A stretch of 64,000 nt of DNA from Bacilli bacterium (GTDB lineage Bacteria > Bacillota_I > Bacilli_A > RF39 > UBA660). The stretch spans positions 17,167-81,166 of the forward strand of contig JAFURC010000016.1 of assembly GCA_017472015.1 (NCBI GenBank), in the 5' to 3' direction. The notes under the pieces are model-generated. The model saw only the letters and a list, made by a program, of their open reading frames with translations, was not told the origin of the DNA and made no database searches. A program made the translations under genes and the position numbers. This document shows, piece by piece, positions 46,336 through 56,359 of this stretch. Positions within the stretch are counted from its first letter, which is position 1. Every line of letters begins with the position of its first letter.

Positions 46336-47250
46336 TCATTCAAGATTCTTCTTTAATTCGTTCAAAATGTTTAAAAATTCATTTGTTTTCCTGATTTCTC
46401 TATCTAATTTTTCTAAATTAGCCGTATTTTCAAGTTGAATTTCACTTAAACTTTCTACTTCAAGTCCAGTAATTGGTGAAAGATATGGAGTTTCCTTAAA
46501 ATTTCCTTGATATGCTTCACTTAAAGGAACACTACTTAACTCTTCGGTTATTTTTAACCCTTCATCGGTCTCATCATTTAACATTTTAAATACTTCAGAA
46601 ATTGTAATTGGTTCATCACCGGAATCACAAGTTACAACTTCAAGTTCACTTGTATTACTCAAAAGTTCTTGATAACTAATGATAGCATTTTCTTCTTCAA
46701 TTGCTTCTAAATTGGTAATTGTATCTTCTAAACTTAAAGCTTGTTCTAATTCTTGTTCAATTTTTAAAAGTTCAATTTGCGCTTTTTCTTTTGCATTCAA
46801 ATCTTTCATGTCTTCAGTTTCTACTTTAACAACAACCGGATCTAAATCTTCAATTATAAGATCATCTAAAACATTTGGAGTTATACTAATTATTTCAGAA
46901 TCTTTTATTTCTAAATTTTCTTCTTTATTTTTTTCTACTTCGATTTCTGTTATTTCTACTTTATTTTCTACTTTAATTTCTTCTACAACAGTTTTTATTT
47001 CTTCCTTTGCATCTAAATCAACTATTTTCTCAAATTTACCTGTCGCTTCAAGATATAGATTATTTAAAGTTTTATATAACTCATCTTCTTCTACTTCAAT
47101 TTCTACTTCATCATTTTTTTCTAATAATAAATTCATTTCTTTTTTTCTACTAAAAATCTCACTTATAACTAAAATCATTACAACTAATACTAAAAAACCA
47201 ACTATACTTCCCATGATTAATAATTCAACACCTGTGAATAAATCAAACAT
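46336..47250 (-). CDS. Membrane-anchored acidic coiled-coil protein, function unknown
   Basis: 304 residues. One N-terminal membrane helix (about 10-31) is followed by RKKEMNLLLEKNDEVEI and a long Glu/Val/Ile-rich, low-complexity cytoplasmic region (about 45-170) with heptad-like repeats, then a moderately conserved-looking end with SLSEIQLENTANLEKLDREI. Topology and charge recall EzrA- or DivIVA-type scaffold proteins, but there is no sequence motif that supports either. Between rsmE (6 bases) and the 104-residue gene, presumably one operon. Confidence 0.6.
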   Translation of the reverse strand: MFDLFTGVELLIMGSIVGFLVLVVMILVISEIFSRKKEMNLLLEKNDEVEIEVEEDELYKTLNNLYLEATGKFEKIVDLDAKEEIKTVVEEIKVENKVEITEIEVEKNKEENLEIKDSEIISITPNVLDDLIIEDLDPVVVKVETEDMKDLNAKEKAQIELLKIEQELEQALSLEDTITNLEAIEEENAIISYQELLSNTSELEVVTCDSGDEPITISEVFKMLNDETDEGLKITEELSSVPLSEAYQGNFKETPYLSPITGLEVESLSEIQLENTANLEKLDREIRKTNEFLNILNELKKNLE

Positions 47251-47256
47251 TTAAAG

Positions 47257-47973
47257 TCACCTCTCAAATTCATAATTTATCATACTAAGACAACACAAAG
47301 ATGCGGTTTCAGTTCTTAAAACAAGATTACCAAGAGAAGTACTAAGAAAACCTTTATTAATTAAATACTGTTCTTCTTCACTTGTAAATCCTCCTTCAGG
47401 ACCTACTACTATAATCATAGTACCACAATTTTTCCTCTTTTGCAAAATATTTTTTAAAGTTGTTGACAATTCATTGACAGTACAAAGTATCTTTAAATCA
47501 TAGTCCATATCGCCTATCTCTTTAATAGTTTTAACATTATAAACTAAAGGAATAAGATTTCTTTTCGATTGTTCACTGGCTTCTTTAACTATCCTTTGCC
47601 ATCTATTAACTTTTTTAGAAAAGTCAGATTCACTTCCTTTAATAATACTATTTTTAACTTTTAAAGGAATAAAACTATATGCTCCAAGTTCGGTACTTTT
47701 TTGAAGTATTAAATCCATCTTACTTTCTTTAACTAAACTCTGACAAACACAAACTTTAACATCTAATTCATTATATTCTATTTTTTCTTCTTTTATTTCT
47801 ACAATACAATTAGGTTTTAATTCAACAATTTCTGTAATATAAACTTTTTCAGAACACACTACTTCAATTAAATCTCCTATATTCATACGCATTACTTTAG
47901 TAATATGATAGGTATCATCTAAACTAAGAATAAATTTATTATCATTTTTTAAATTAACAAAATATCTTTGCAT
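47257..47973 (-). CDS. rsmE: 16S rRNA (uracil1498-N3)-methyltransferase RsmE
   Basis: 238 residues, SPOUT fold. N-terminal PUA-like domain with HITKVMRMNIGDLIEV, middle LVKESKMDLILQKSTELGA, SEQSKRNLIP, and the trefoil-knot SAM site VVGPEGGFTSEEEQYL and SLGNLVLRTETASL. Methylates U1498 of 16S rRNA. It is transcribed away from rpmB, from which a 156-base divergent spacer separates it, and leads the small operon running to comEB. Confidence 0.95.
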   Translation of the reverse strand: MQRYFVNLKNDNKFILSLDDTYHITKVMRMNIGDLIEVVCSEKVYITEIVELKPNCIVEIKEEKIEYNELDVKVCVCQSLVKESKMDLILQKSTELGAYSFIPLKVKNSIIKGSESDFSKKVNRWQRIVKEASEQSKRNLIPLVYNVKTIKEIGDMDYDLKILCTVNELSTTLKNILQKRKNCGTMIIVVGPEGGFTSEEEQYLINKGFLSTSLGNLVLRTETASLCCLSMINYEFER

Positions 47974-48055
47974 AATATCACCAAGACCATTATATAAATT
48001 TTTAAATATTTATACAAGGAATTTACAAAAAAAGGTGAAAAAAGCCTTATTTCAT

Positions 48056-48084
48056 TTGACTTTCCCTAAATATTATGGTAAAGT
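48056..48084 (+). promoter_or_regulatory. Promoter of rpmB
   Basis: TTGACT (48056-48061), a 17-base spacer and TAAAGT (48079-48084). Transcription would begin about 40 bases before the rpmB ATG at 48130, which has an AAGGAG site. Confidence 0.5.
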
Positions 48085-48129
48085 TATTAAGCGAGATGTT
48101 TATAAATTATTAAAAAAAGGAGTGAAATT

Positions 48130-48312
48130 ATGGCAATTAAAGCAACTAGCAAAAAACCATTATTTGGTAACCGTAGAAGTCATGCATTAAACGCTACAAG
48201 ACATATGCAAAAATTAAATTTACAAAATGTTACACTTGAAGATGGAACTAAAGTAAAAATGACTGCTCGTGAAGCTAAAAAGTATAAAAAAGATATGAAA
48301 GAAGTTGCTTAA
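48130..48312 (+). CDS. rpmB: 50S ribosomal protein L28
   Basis: 60 residues with the L28 pattern GNRRSHALNATRHMQKLNLQ and TLEDGTKVKMTAREAKK, preceded by a strong AAAAAAAGGAG site. The zinc-type Cys pair found in some L28 proteins is absent. Its stop codon lies in the loop of a short terminator hairpin. Single gene, as is usual for rpmB in Bacillota. Confidence 0.96.
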   Translation: MAIKATSKKPLFGNRRSHALNATRHMQKLNLQNVTLEDGTKVKMTAREAKKYKKDMKEVA

Positions 48313-48327
48313 ACTTCTTTTTTTTAT
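48298..48327 (+). terminator. rpmB terminator containing the stop codon
   Basis: AAAGAAGTT pairs with AACTTCTTT over the 5-base loop GCTTA, which includes part of the rpmB stop codon; a T8 run follows. Confidence 0.75.
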
Positions 48328-48349
48328 CCCTTTTCATATATTTTATTAT

Positions 48350-49129
48350 ATGAAAAATATATTTAATATAATTTTAACTATTTTAATAATTAATTTTAGT
48401 TTTTATTACACTAACCTTGTTTCTAATTATATAAAAGATAAAGATCCTATCATGATAAAAATTAAAAATAATCAAGATAAATATAAGATAAACCCAATAA
48501 ATGCAACTATATTAGATAATACAATTATTCCTGGTTTAAATGGTTTAGAAATTAATTTAAATAGTTCTTATTTAAAAATGAAAAAAATAAATAATTATCA
48601 AGAATCTCTACTTGTATTTAATAGTATTAAACCAGATATTTCTTTATCTAATAATCAAGATAAATTAATCATAAGTGGTAATCAAACTAATAATAACATA
48701 AGTATTTTACTTAAAATAGATGACTTAAATATTTTAAAAAAAGTATTAAGTATAAAAAGTTTAAATAATATAAATCTAATATTAAATACTAATTTTATTA
48801 AAGAAAATTATCACACTTTAAAAGATTTAAACAATGATATTATAGTTAATCAAAATGATAAAGATATAAATAACTTAGATATAATTGATTATTGTTATAC
48901 AGAAACTGATTTATTAAATAATTGCCAAAGTTATAATAAATTTAGTATAATACCAACCTTTATAACCAGTGATTATTATTATAATACTTATCAAGTAATT
49001 AACAATGGTTCAATTCTTGCTTATAATGTTTTAAATGATAAAAACATTAATGAAATCAAAATCCTTTTAAGTGGTATTAAAAACTTAGATTATGAAGTAG
49101 TTAGTTTAAATGATTTGTTAAAAGAATAA
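48350..49129 (+). CDS. Exported protein, possibly a degenerate polysaccharide-deacetylase-like domain
   Basis: 259 residues from ATG 48350 (MKNIFNIILTILIINFSFYY), an N-terminal membrane anchor or signal. The remainder includes NATILDNTIIPGLNGLEINL, SIKPDISLSNNQDKLIIS and an end reading NGSILAYNVLNDKNIN then LSGIKNLDYEVVSLNDLL. That end resembles the closing segment of NodB-type deacetylases (GSIILLH... and GYxFVTLSELL), but the metal-binding His motif is missing, so any homologue would be inactive. No ribosome-binding site is obvious. Low-confidence family guess; the ORF itself is solid and ends at a bidirectional terminator. Confidence 0.55.
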   Translation: MKNIFNIILTILIINFSFYYTNLVSNYIKDKDPIMIKIKNNQDKYKINPINATILDNTIIPGLNGLEINLNSSYLKMKKINNYQESLLVFNSIKPDISLSNNQDKLIISGNQTNNNISILLKIDDLNILKKVLSIKSLNNINLILNTNFIKENYHTLKDLNNDIIVNQNDKDINNLDIIDYCYTETDLLNNCQSYNKFSIIPTFITSDYYYNTYQVINNGSILAYNVLNDKNINEIKILLSGIKNLDYEVVSLNDLLKE

Positions 49130-49130
49130 A

Positions 49131-49179
49131 TGTAAATTAAACCCTTATTATCAAAACAAAATAATAAGGGCTATTTACA
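49131..49179. terminator. Bidirectional terminator between convergent genes
   Basis: CCCTTATTAT pairs with ATAATAAGGG inside an outer TGTAAAT/ATTTACA stem; T-rich tracts lie on both sides. It serves the plus-strand gene ending at 49129 and addA ending at 49180. Confidence 0.8.
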
Positions 49180-52100
49180 TTAAATTTTTTTATAAGTTGC
49201 TGAAATTATTGAATATAAATATATGTTAACTTGCTTATTGGTTTTAGATTCAATATAGCTTTTATAACCTTTTAATTGATTAATATATTCCTTATCATCA
49301 ATTCGTTTTAATTTATAATCTATAATATCTATGAAGTCTTCGTATTCAATCATTAAATCAATTATACCATGATGTTTAATATTATTTTCCGTGTAAATAA
49401 ATTCATATTCTTTATAAATAGTTGCCTTATTTAAATCTTTTAATAAACCTGAATTAAAGAAATTATTAAAGTATTTATGATATTTTAAATCAATACTAGA
49501 TAAATCTTTGGTTTTAAAATCAACTATTTCAAATAAATAATGTAAATACTCACCAAATTTTAATTTTTCATGAATATCTTTAGTTATTAAATCAGAGTTA
49601 CTTTTAGAGAATTTCTCTTCTTTTACTATATCTTCATCAATTTCTAATTCTTTAATATTTAAAACTTCATCGGTTTTATCAATAAAATCAAAAATATTAC
49701 TTTTTTTAACCATTGTATAGTCTTTAGATAATTCTAAATCATTTAAATCTATTTCTTTTAAATAACTTTCTAATTTATCCGAAATTGAATTTAAAATACT
49801 TGAAAATGAGGTATATTTTAACCTTGTATCTAAATTAACCAATTCATCTTCTTCACTTGCATCTTCTTTTAAACTTGTTATTAAAATCATTTTTTCTTTT
49901 GCCCTAGTTAAGGCAACATAGAATAGTCTAATTCTTTCACTTATATCTTCCTTAACATAGTTATCTTTATATAAAGTATGATAAATAGTATTTTGAATAC
50001 CTCCATTTATAACAGGTGTAATAATACCTAAATTATTATCAAATACAAATCTCTTCTTAGCATCCATAACATTAAATTTATTAGTTAATCCTGTATAATA
50101 ACAAATATGGTATTCTAGTCCTTTACTCTTATGAATAGTCATGATTTTAACACTATTTTTAATATCTTTATTTAAAGAATATTTAATCTCAGAGTTATCT
50201 TCAATCATTCTATTAAAGTAATTTAATAAATCTTTATAAGTATAAGATAAACTACTTAAATTAAGACTTAAATTTTCTAAGTAATCTAGTCTTATAATTG
50301 ATTCGTTTATATTACCAACCGTTATTAATCTTTCATAAAAATTAAATTCTATTATTATTTTATTAATTAACATATTAACTGGTATGATATCTAAATAATC
50401 AACTAAATTACTAATTTTCTTAATTATTTCACTTTCAAGATAACTATTATTATTTAAACTATGATATAAAAAGTCATCACTTAAATTAAATAAATAACTT
50501 CTTCCAAGACTTAAATAAGCATATTTAAAGTTATTATCAAACTTTTTCTCTTTAAATGCAGAAAGTAAAACTAAAATATTTTTTAAAATATATAAATCAT
50601 AACTACCTGATATAGTTTCATCTTTTAAAATAGTTAAAGAAATACCTAAATATTCAAATATTTTTTTATAAAGATCAAAACTAGTTGATTTATCAATTAA
50701 AATAACAAAATCATCATAAGTTATATCTCTTAAAGCATTAATATTTTTATCATATACTTGATATTTACTATCAACTTTTTCTTTAATGTCTTTGGCAGTT
50801 ATAAAGGCTTCGACTTCATCTTTTGAATATTCTTTATTTTCTAAATTATAGTTATATATTTCAAAGTTATTATCTTGATCAGTTGGTTTAAACACGTCAT
50901 AAGTAGTATTACCAAATACCATTTGATGATAGTTTTTATAATCAGCTCCCCCGATTTCTAAATCCATGATATAGTTAAAAACATAGTTAATATTAGCTAA
51001 AGTTTCTTCTCGGGACCTGAAGTTTTTTACTAAATCTATTTTAAAACCACCTAGATTATTTTGATAATTATCATATTTTTCTTTAAATAAGTTGGGATTA
51101 GCATTTCTAAATCTATAAATTGATTGTTTAATATCTCCTACCATATAGACATTATCATTGGCTATTAAAGATATGAATAATTCTTGTAAATCACTAGTAT
51201 CTTGATACTCATCAACTAATATTTCATGGAAAAAGTTTTTTAATTCATTTTTTATTTCATTATGTTCAGATACTATTTTAATAGCAAGTTTACTAATATC
51301 TGTGAAATCATATAAATTATTTTTCGTTTTAAAATCATTAAATTCTTGATCAAGTTTTTTTATTATTTCAATTATAATACTCACATAATCTTTAGTACTA
51401 ATTAAAGATTCTTTAATAGAAGAAACCGAATCATAAATCATTAATTTATTTAAATCTTTAAGTATTTTACTGATTTTTTCTTTATATGGTTTAACATCTT
51501 CCATTCCTTTTTTAAGTCTTGGAAGTTTAATATCTAAATTATCTTTAATAATATTATAATCTTTAGTATTTAATATTTTTTCTAAAGAATCATAGATACT
51601 AAAATAAAAATCCCCATCAGTAAGTAATTCAATTTCACTTAAATTTTCTTTTATTTTATCAATTTTTTTAAATATTATTTCTAAGTATTCAAATACTTTT
51701 GAATCAAGATATGTATCACTATAAAAATTATTTATATAACGTTCTAAATAACTAGTTTTATCATATTTTAAATCTAATTTATTATAAATATCTAAGAGAC
51801 TCAACTTTATTTTATCATCATCTCTTACTGTAAAATCTTTAATAAGTTTTAAAAATAAAGGATTTTCATCTTCATAATAATTATCAAATATTTTATTTAA
51901 GATATCTTCTTTTTGCCATTTTAATATTAAATCATTTCCAATTTCTATGTTTTGATCTAAGTTCATTAAATAATGATATTTCTTAACAATTGATAAAGCA
52001 AAACTATCGAATGTAGTTATATAACTAGAATCGATTTTTTCAAGTTGAGTGGTTAAATTTTCTTTTTTAATACTACTTCTAATTCTTTCTTTCATCTCTT

Positions 52101-52281
52101 TTGCCGCAGCATTTGTAAATGTTAAGATAAGTAAATGATCAACATCTACTCCTTTTTTTAATTTTCTAATAACTCTTTCGGTTAATACTGCGGTTTTCCC
52201 TGATCCTGCCCCAGCTGACACGATAATATTCATTCCACTTTTTTCAATGGCTAATTCTTGTTCTTTTGTCCAATTAGGCAT
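49180..52281 (-). CDS. addA: Helicase-nuclease subunit AddA
   Basis: 1,033 residues. UvrD-type helicase plus RecB-type nuclease that processes double-strand breaks for RecA loading. Walker A is SAGAGSGKTAVLTERV (about 17-32); then TFTNAAAKEM, DEYQDTSDLQ, GDIKQSIYRFRNANP, KIMTIHKSKGLEYHI, LFYVALTRAKEKMI, and the C-terminal nuclease motifs IDLMIEYEDFIDIIDYKLKR. About 200 residues shorter than Bacillus AddA (1,232), yet all helicase motifs and the nuclease Asp-Lys pair are in place. addB is directly upstream with no gap. Confidence 0.96.
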   Translation of the reverse strand: MPNWTKEQELAIEKSGMNIIVSAGAGSGKTAVLTERVIRKLKKGVDVDHLLILTFTNAAAKEMKERIRSSIKKENLTTQLEKIDSSYITTFDSFALSIVKKYHYLMNLDQNIEIGNDLILKWQKEDILNKIFDNYYEDENPLFLKLIKDFTVRDDDKIKLSLLDIYNKLDLKYDKTSYLERYINNFYSDTYLDSKVFEYLEIIFKKIDKIKENLSEIELLTDGDFYFSIYDSLEKILNTKDYNIIKDNLDIKLPRLKKGMEDVKPYKEKISKILKDLNKLMIYDSVSSIKESLISTKDYVSIIIEIIKKLDQEFNDFKTKNNLYDFTDISKLAIKIVSEHNEIKNELKNFFHEILVDEYQDTSDLQELFISLIANDNVYMVGDIKQSIYRFRNANPNLFKEKYDNYQNNLGGFKIDLVKNFRSREETLANINYVFNYIMDLEIGGADYKNYHQMVFGNTTYDVFKPTDQDNNFEIYNYNLENKEYSKDEVEAFITAKDIKEKVDSKYQVYDKNINALRDITYDDFVILIDKSTSFDLYKKIFEYLGISLTILKDETISGSYDLYILKNILVLLSAFKEKKFDNNFKYAYLSLGRSYLFNLSDDFLYHSLNNNSYLESEIIKKISNLVDYLDIIPVNMLINKIIIEFNFYERLITVGNINESIIRLDYLENLSLNLSSLSYTYKDLLNYFNRMIEDNSEIKYSLNKDIKNSVKIMTIHKSKGLEYHICYYTGLTNKFNVMDAKKRFVFDNNLGIITPVINGGIQNTIYHTLYKDNYVKEDISERIRLFYVALTRAKEKMILITSLKEDASEEDELVNLDTRLKYTSFSSILNSISDKLESYLKEIDLNDLELSKDYTMVKKSNIFDFIDKTDEVLNIKELEIDEDIVKEEKFSKSNSDLITKDIHEKLKFGEYLHYLFEIVDFKTKDLSSIDLKYHKYFNNFFNSGLLKDLNKATIYKEYEFIYTENNIKHHGIIDLMIEYEDFIDIIDYKLKRIDDKEYINQLKGYKSYIESKTNKQVNIYLYSIISATYKKI

Positions 52282-54633
52282 CTAATCACTTCCTTTTAAA
52301 TATGATAAATCATGTTTCTTTTCTAAATAAACATAGTCACTTCCGGTTTTAAAACATAAATCTTTATATTTACAAAATAAGCATCCTATATTTTCTCCCC
52401 CTATTACTTTAGGATTAATTTTAAAATCAGCTTCCCTTATTTCTTTAAAAGCATTTTTAATTTTTAAATCAACAACATTAACTAATTCATCAATTTCTTC
52501 TTCAGTTATTACTTTAGTATAATGACTAAATCCTTTACTAGTCATTTTCATTCCCTTAATTAATTCACTATTTTGATAACTCTCATCAAACATATTAACT
52601 AAATATTCATCACTTATTGAATAACCATTTAATTTTAAATTATCTTTTAATATTTCTTCTTTATTTTTCTTTAAATCAAAAGAATTTTTTTCATGTAAGA
52701 TCTTTTGAAAATAAAAACCAATAATATTCGGATTTAAAAATAAATTACTTTTTTTAAGTAAATAAGCATATACAGGTAACTGTATATCAATTCCATATAT
52801 TAAATTAGTCATATCAGTCTTTGGTGTTCCAGTTTTATAATCTATTAAACTAATATAAGTATTCCCATCTTTTTCTTTATACATGATTTTATCAATGATT
52901 CCTTTGAATAAATAATTATCTTGATATTTTAAAACAATATTTTCTTCTAATTTAACTTTATTTAAACCACTTAAACCATGTTGATATTTAATTATATTAA
53001 TAATACTTTCTAATTCTTCTTTTAAGATATTTAAATAAAATAATTCTTTTTTAGTAAATTCTTTATCTTTAATATAATTATTAAATTCATATAAAAAGTT
53101 AAAATTATCTTCAAATATCTTGGATAAAATAAAATGAAACAAGTTACCTATATAAATTTTAAAAGTATCTTCATAAATATTTAATTTTAATATATTATCT
53201 ATATAATAACGAAATTTACAATGATAATAATTATCAAGAGATGTATATGATAAAGTTAATTTATTTAATTTAAAGTTATTAATTCCAGTAAATTTGTTAT
53301 CATAAGTTAAATAAGGAATACTTGAATAGGTATTAAAAAGACTACTTAAATCATTTTCTTTAACTCCATATTTTAATAAATTATCAAGTTTAGTTGTTAA
53401 TTTTATTTTATTATATATATTTGATGTTTGATTTAAACTAATATCATTATCAATTACTTTATAACCTAATTCTTCAATTAAATTCGATGGATAATAACTT
53501 TTATAAGGATCAGTATCTTTATAAGTAATTATTAGGTTATTAATATTTTTAATGGTTTTTAATACTTTCTCATGTTCTAATTTATTTTTCTCTAAACTTG
53601 TAAATAAACCAAGTTGTTCTTTTAAAGAATCATTTAAATAATCTATATCTTTATATGTTTTCGGAATATTTTCTAAATTAAAACCAACTAAGAAAACAAA
53701 GTCATCACGATTTACTAAATTATCATCTAAAGGAATTATCTCAATTGCATTTTTATATTTTATATTTTTTAAATTAGTATTTTTTAAGTCCTCTTTAATT
53801 AAATCTTTTACTAAATAATAATTATCTACAAAGTAATAACGATTTAATATTTTAAGAAAACTAGTTTTAATATCTATATTAGTAATTGAATTAATAAATT
53901 CTATTATTTCTTCTTTAGAACTATTATTATCAATTAAACATAATAGTTTATTAGTAATAACTGTTGCATAGATACTATTTTTTTCTAAGTTATTAATATT
54001 TAGATTATAAAACTTACTCATTCTTTTTAATATTTGCATATATTCAGTTGTAACATTAGTAAGTTTTATTTTTTGAATACTAATTCCTTGATTTAATAAT
54101 TCACTTATTTTATTAAAAATAAATTCTACTTCTTGTTCAATTGTTTTAAAATGATAAATTTCTTTTTCTTGATTTAAATCTTTATTTTCTATACTATAAT
54201 AAACTGAATTATATTTATTAAATATATTTAAATAAAACTCTTCTATTTCTTCCTTATTTAAAACTATTAAAGAAGTATTATCTAAATAAGACTTAAATAA
54301 ATCATCAAATTCTAGTAAATTATTTTCTTTTAAATCCAAGTACATTTCTTTTAAAAATTTAACTTTATCATCTTCTATATTAGAATCAATTACATATTTT
54401 ATATTATCTAAATACATAATTGCATTTTTAACCGTTAAATTATATTTCTTTGTAACATAATAAATAGTTTCTTCATGATAATCATAAAAATAATGTTTAC
54501 TAAATTCACTTTTAGTCATTAGTTTAAAATTAATAAGTTTATCTAATGAATTAATAAATTCTAAGATTTTTTCTTTTATATTATTATTTGTAATTATTAA
54601 AGTTTTTTCATTAATATTTTTTAAAAATTCCAT
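52282..54633 (-). CDS. addB: Helicase-nuclease subunit AddB, short form
   Basis: 783 residues against about 1,160 in Bacillus. The nuclease domain is recognisable (FKGIIDKIMYKEKDG, ISLIDYKTG), as are the four Cys of the AddB iron-sulphur cluster: one in SLDNYYHCKFRYY and three in GCLFCKYKDLCFK. The N-terminal helicase-like half, inactive in all AddB proteins, is strongly reduced and I cannot find a Walker A motif. The paired gene order addB-addA is standard. Assignment is firm from the nuclease, Cys pattern and addA neighbour. Confidence 0.88.
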   Translation of the reverse strand: MEFLKNINEKTLIITNNNIKEKILEFINSLDKLINFKLMTKSEFSKHYFYDYHEETIYYVTKKYNLTVKNAIMYLDNIKYVIDSNIEDDKVKFLKEMYLDLKENNLLEFDDLFKSYLDNTSLIVLNKEEIEEFYLNIFNKYNSVYYSIENKDLNQEKEIYHFKTIEQEVEFIFNKISELLNQGISIQKIKLTNVTTEYMQILKRMSKFYNLNINNLEKNSIYATVITNKLLCLIDNNSSKEEIIEFINSITNIDIKTSFLKILNRYYFVDNYYLVKDLIKEDLKNTNLKNIKYKNAIEIIPLDDNLVNRDDFVFLVGFNLENIPKTYKDIDYLNDSLKEQLGLFTSLEKNKLEHEKVLKTIKNINNLIITYKDTDPYKSYYPSNLIEELGYKVIDNDISLNQTSNIYNKIKLTTKLDNLLKYGVKENDLSSLFNTYSSIPYLTYDNKFTGINNFKLNKLTLSYTSLDNYYHCKFRYYIDNILKLNIYEDTFKIYIGNLFHFILSKIFEDNFNFLYEFNNYIKDKEFTKKELFYLNILKEELESIINIIKYQHGLSGLNKVKLEENIVLKYQDNYLFKGIIDKIMYKEKDGNTYISLIDYKTGTPKTDMTNLIYGIDIQLPVYAYLLKKSNLFLNPNIIGFYFQKILHEKNSFDLKKNKEEILKDNLKLNGYSISDEYLVNMFDESYQNSELIKGMKMTSKGFSHYTKVITEEEIDELVNVVDLKIKNAFKEIREADFKINPKVIGGENIGCLFCKYKDLCFKTGSDYVYLEKKHDLSYLKGSD

Positions 54634-54681
54634 AAGTACCTCGTAAATTAATTATATAATAGATGAAAATAAAAAGAAATA

Positions 54682-55716
54682 TTAAGTATCTCTTTTTTTT
54701 AAATTATCTTTTATCATGAATATTAAAAACATAATTCCTGAATAGAAAACAAAGATGTAGAAATTAATAAATCTTGTGATTACCATAGCACTTCCAAGAA
54801 GATTCTCTGTAAATAAGTTTTTATATAAATGCATAAATGCTGTTTCAGTTATTCCAACTGCTCCTGGAAATGGAAGTGATGAAACGGAAACAAACAAAAC
54901 GGCTTGAATACTTATAAAAGAAAATACATTTGCTCCATTTAAACCTAAAGCTAAATAAACAAAATATGGAATACTATAATATAAAAGCATTTGGATAATG
55001 GTTATTAAAACTATTCTTAAAAATACTAGTTTATTCTTCTTTAAAATAGTTGCAGCATGTTGATATTCATCAACTTGTAAATATAACTTTTCTTTTAATT
55101 CTAATGCATTTTTATATTTAAATTTTAATAATAAATTAGTAAACTTTTCTACTAAGAACATAACTATTTTTTTATAGAAAATAACTAATATATAAGTTGT
55201 AAAAACTAAAAAATTTAAAAATATTCCTAAATAAATTAAATATTTCAAATTACCAAATGAACTAAAAATATTTCTTGATAAAAGAAAACTTATTGCTGCA
55301 AGTAAAATAGTAACTAATTGAAATGCTAATAATTTAGTTAATAAGACAATTGCTCCATGACTAATTGATATTTTATCCTTGGTCATTAAATAGAATTGAA
55401 CCGGATCACCACCAGCTGATGACGGGGTAATTGAACAGATAAAATAACCACTTAAAGCATATTTATAACAATCAAAAAATTTAACTTTATCTTTAAATAA
55501 AGTGAAAGCAGTTTTTAAATTTAAGGCTTCACAAACACTAAATAAAGACATACAAATAATTGCAATTATTAAATATATTTTATTACTATTTTTAAATATA
55601 TTAATTATTTCTAATAAATTATTTTCTTTAAATATAAAATAAAAAACAACACTAACAAATATAGTAAAAAAAACTATACTAATTAAACTTCTTTTTAAAA
55701 TTTTTTCTGACTTCAT
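54682..55716 (-). CDS. Lysylphosphatidylglycerol-synthase-type transmembrane protein (UPF0104)
   Basis: 344 residues, eight or nine membrane helices. Family features: TPSSAGGDPVQFYLM, HGAIVLLTKLLAFQLV and LPFPGAVGITETAFMHLY. This is the MprF-type flippase domain alone, without the C-terminal lysyl transferase. Proteins of this kind flip or translocate lipids or glycolipids; the substrate is unknown. Stands alone. Confidence 0.88.
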   Translation of the reverse strand: MKSEKILKRSLISIVFFTIFVSVVFYFIFKENNLLEIINIFKNSNKIYLIIAIICMSLFSVCEALNLKTAFTLFKDKVKFFDCYKYALSGYFICSITPSSAGGDPVQFYLMTKDKISISHGAIVLLTKLLAFQLVTILLAAISFLLSRNIFSSFGNLKYLIYLGIFLNFLVFTTYILVIFYKKIVMFLVEKFTNLLLKFKYKNALELKEKLYLQVDEYQHAATILKKNKLVFLRIVLITIIQMLLYYSIPYFVYLALGLNGANVFSFISIQAVLFVSVSSLPFPGAVGITETAFMHLYKNLFTENLLGSAMVITRFINFYIFVFYSGIMFLIFMIKDNLKKRDT

Positions 55717-55805
55717 AACTTCATTCCTTATAAATTAATTATAGATAAAGAAAATGACTTTTAAGTGACTTTCTTTCTATTTAAGAATAACATACTTTTT
55801 ATAAT

Positions 55806-56276
55806 TTATAAAGAATTATTATTACTTTCTTTAATTAAGGCTTCATATAATAAGTCAACAAAATGATTACTAGGTTCTAATTTATATTTAGAAATAATCT
55901 TAGAAAACACATCATCAGACATATCTAAATTTAAATATTTAAAAATTGATTCTTTAGAATTAGTTAAAGTTTTTAAATAATCTTTCGTATAATCATTATC
56001 AATTATTAATAAAGGTAATCCATCTGAAAACTTTTTAAATTCATTTAATATTTTTTTACTAGATGAAACATATTTAAAACTTTCTTTATCATAACTAACT
56101 ATATCTTTTAAATCTTTATTATCTATTTTATTTTCATCTAACCTATAATCAAATCGCGAGATTAATTTTAATCCTTCTAGTTTTAATGCTTGAAGTTGAA
56201 TTATTTCCCCAAATTCACTTTTAGAGTGACTTGGTATTAACTCTAAAATTATATATTTATCTTTTTCAATATTCAT
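55806..56276 (-). CDS. Degenerate DEDD-exonuclease-like protein
   Basis: 156 residues. The sequence YIILELIPSHSKSEFGEII, QLQALKLEGLKLISRFDYRL and LPLLIIDNDYTKDYL follows the topology of DnaQ/RNase-T folds (strand with DxE, then EIIxIGAVKL, then VAHNAxFDxxFL), but the DxE acidic pair is replaced (LEL) and the His near the end is absent or moved (NHFVDLLYEAL). If the match is right it is a catalytically dead exonuclease. The gene stands alone; function unknown. The fold is inferred by eye. Confidence 0.5.
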   Translation of the reverse strand: MNIEKDKYIILELIPSHSKSEFGEIIQLQALKLEGLKLISRFDYRLDENKIDNKDLKDIVSYDKESFKYVSSSKKILNEFKKFSDGLPLLIIDNDYTKDYLKTLTNSKESIFKYLNLDMSDDVFSKIISKYKLEPSNHFVDLLYEALIKESNNNSL

Positions 56277-56359
56277 AAACTAACTCCATTTCTTTTTAGT
56301 ATTATACTACTATATTTTAGTATTTTCTATATTTTTAAAGTAATAGTATAAATAAAATT

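Noticed and set aside
46679..47254. 191-residue plus-strand ORF
   Set aside because: Serine-rich shadow of the acidic coiled-coil gene on the other strand; it has no ribosome-binding site.
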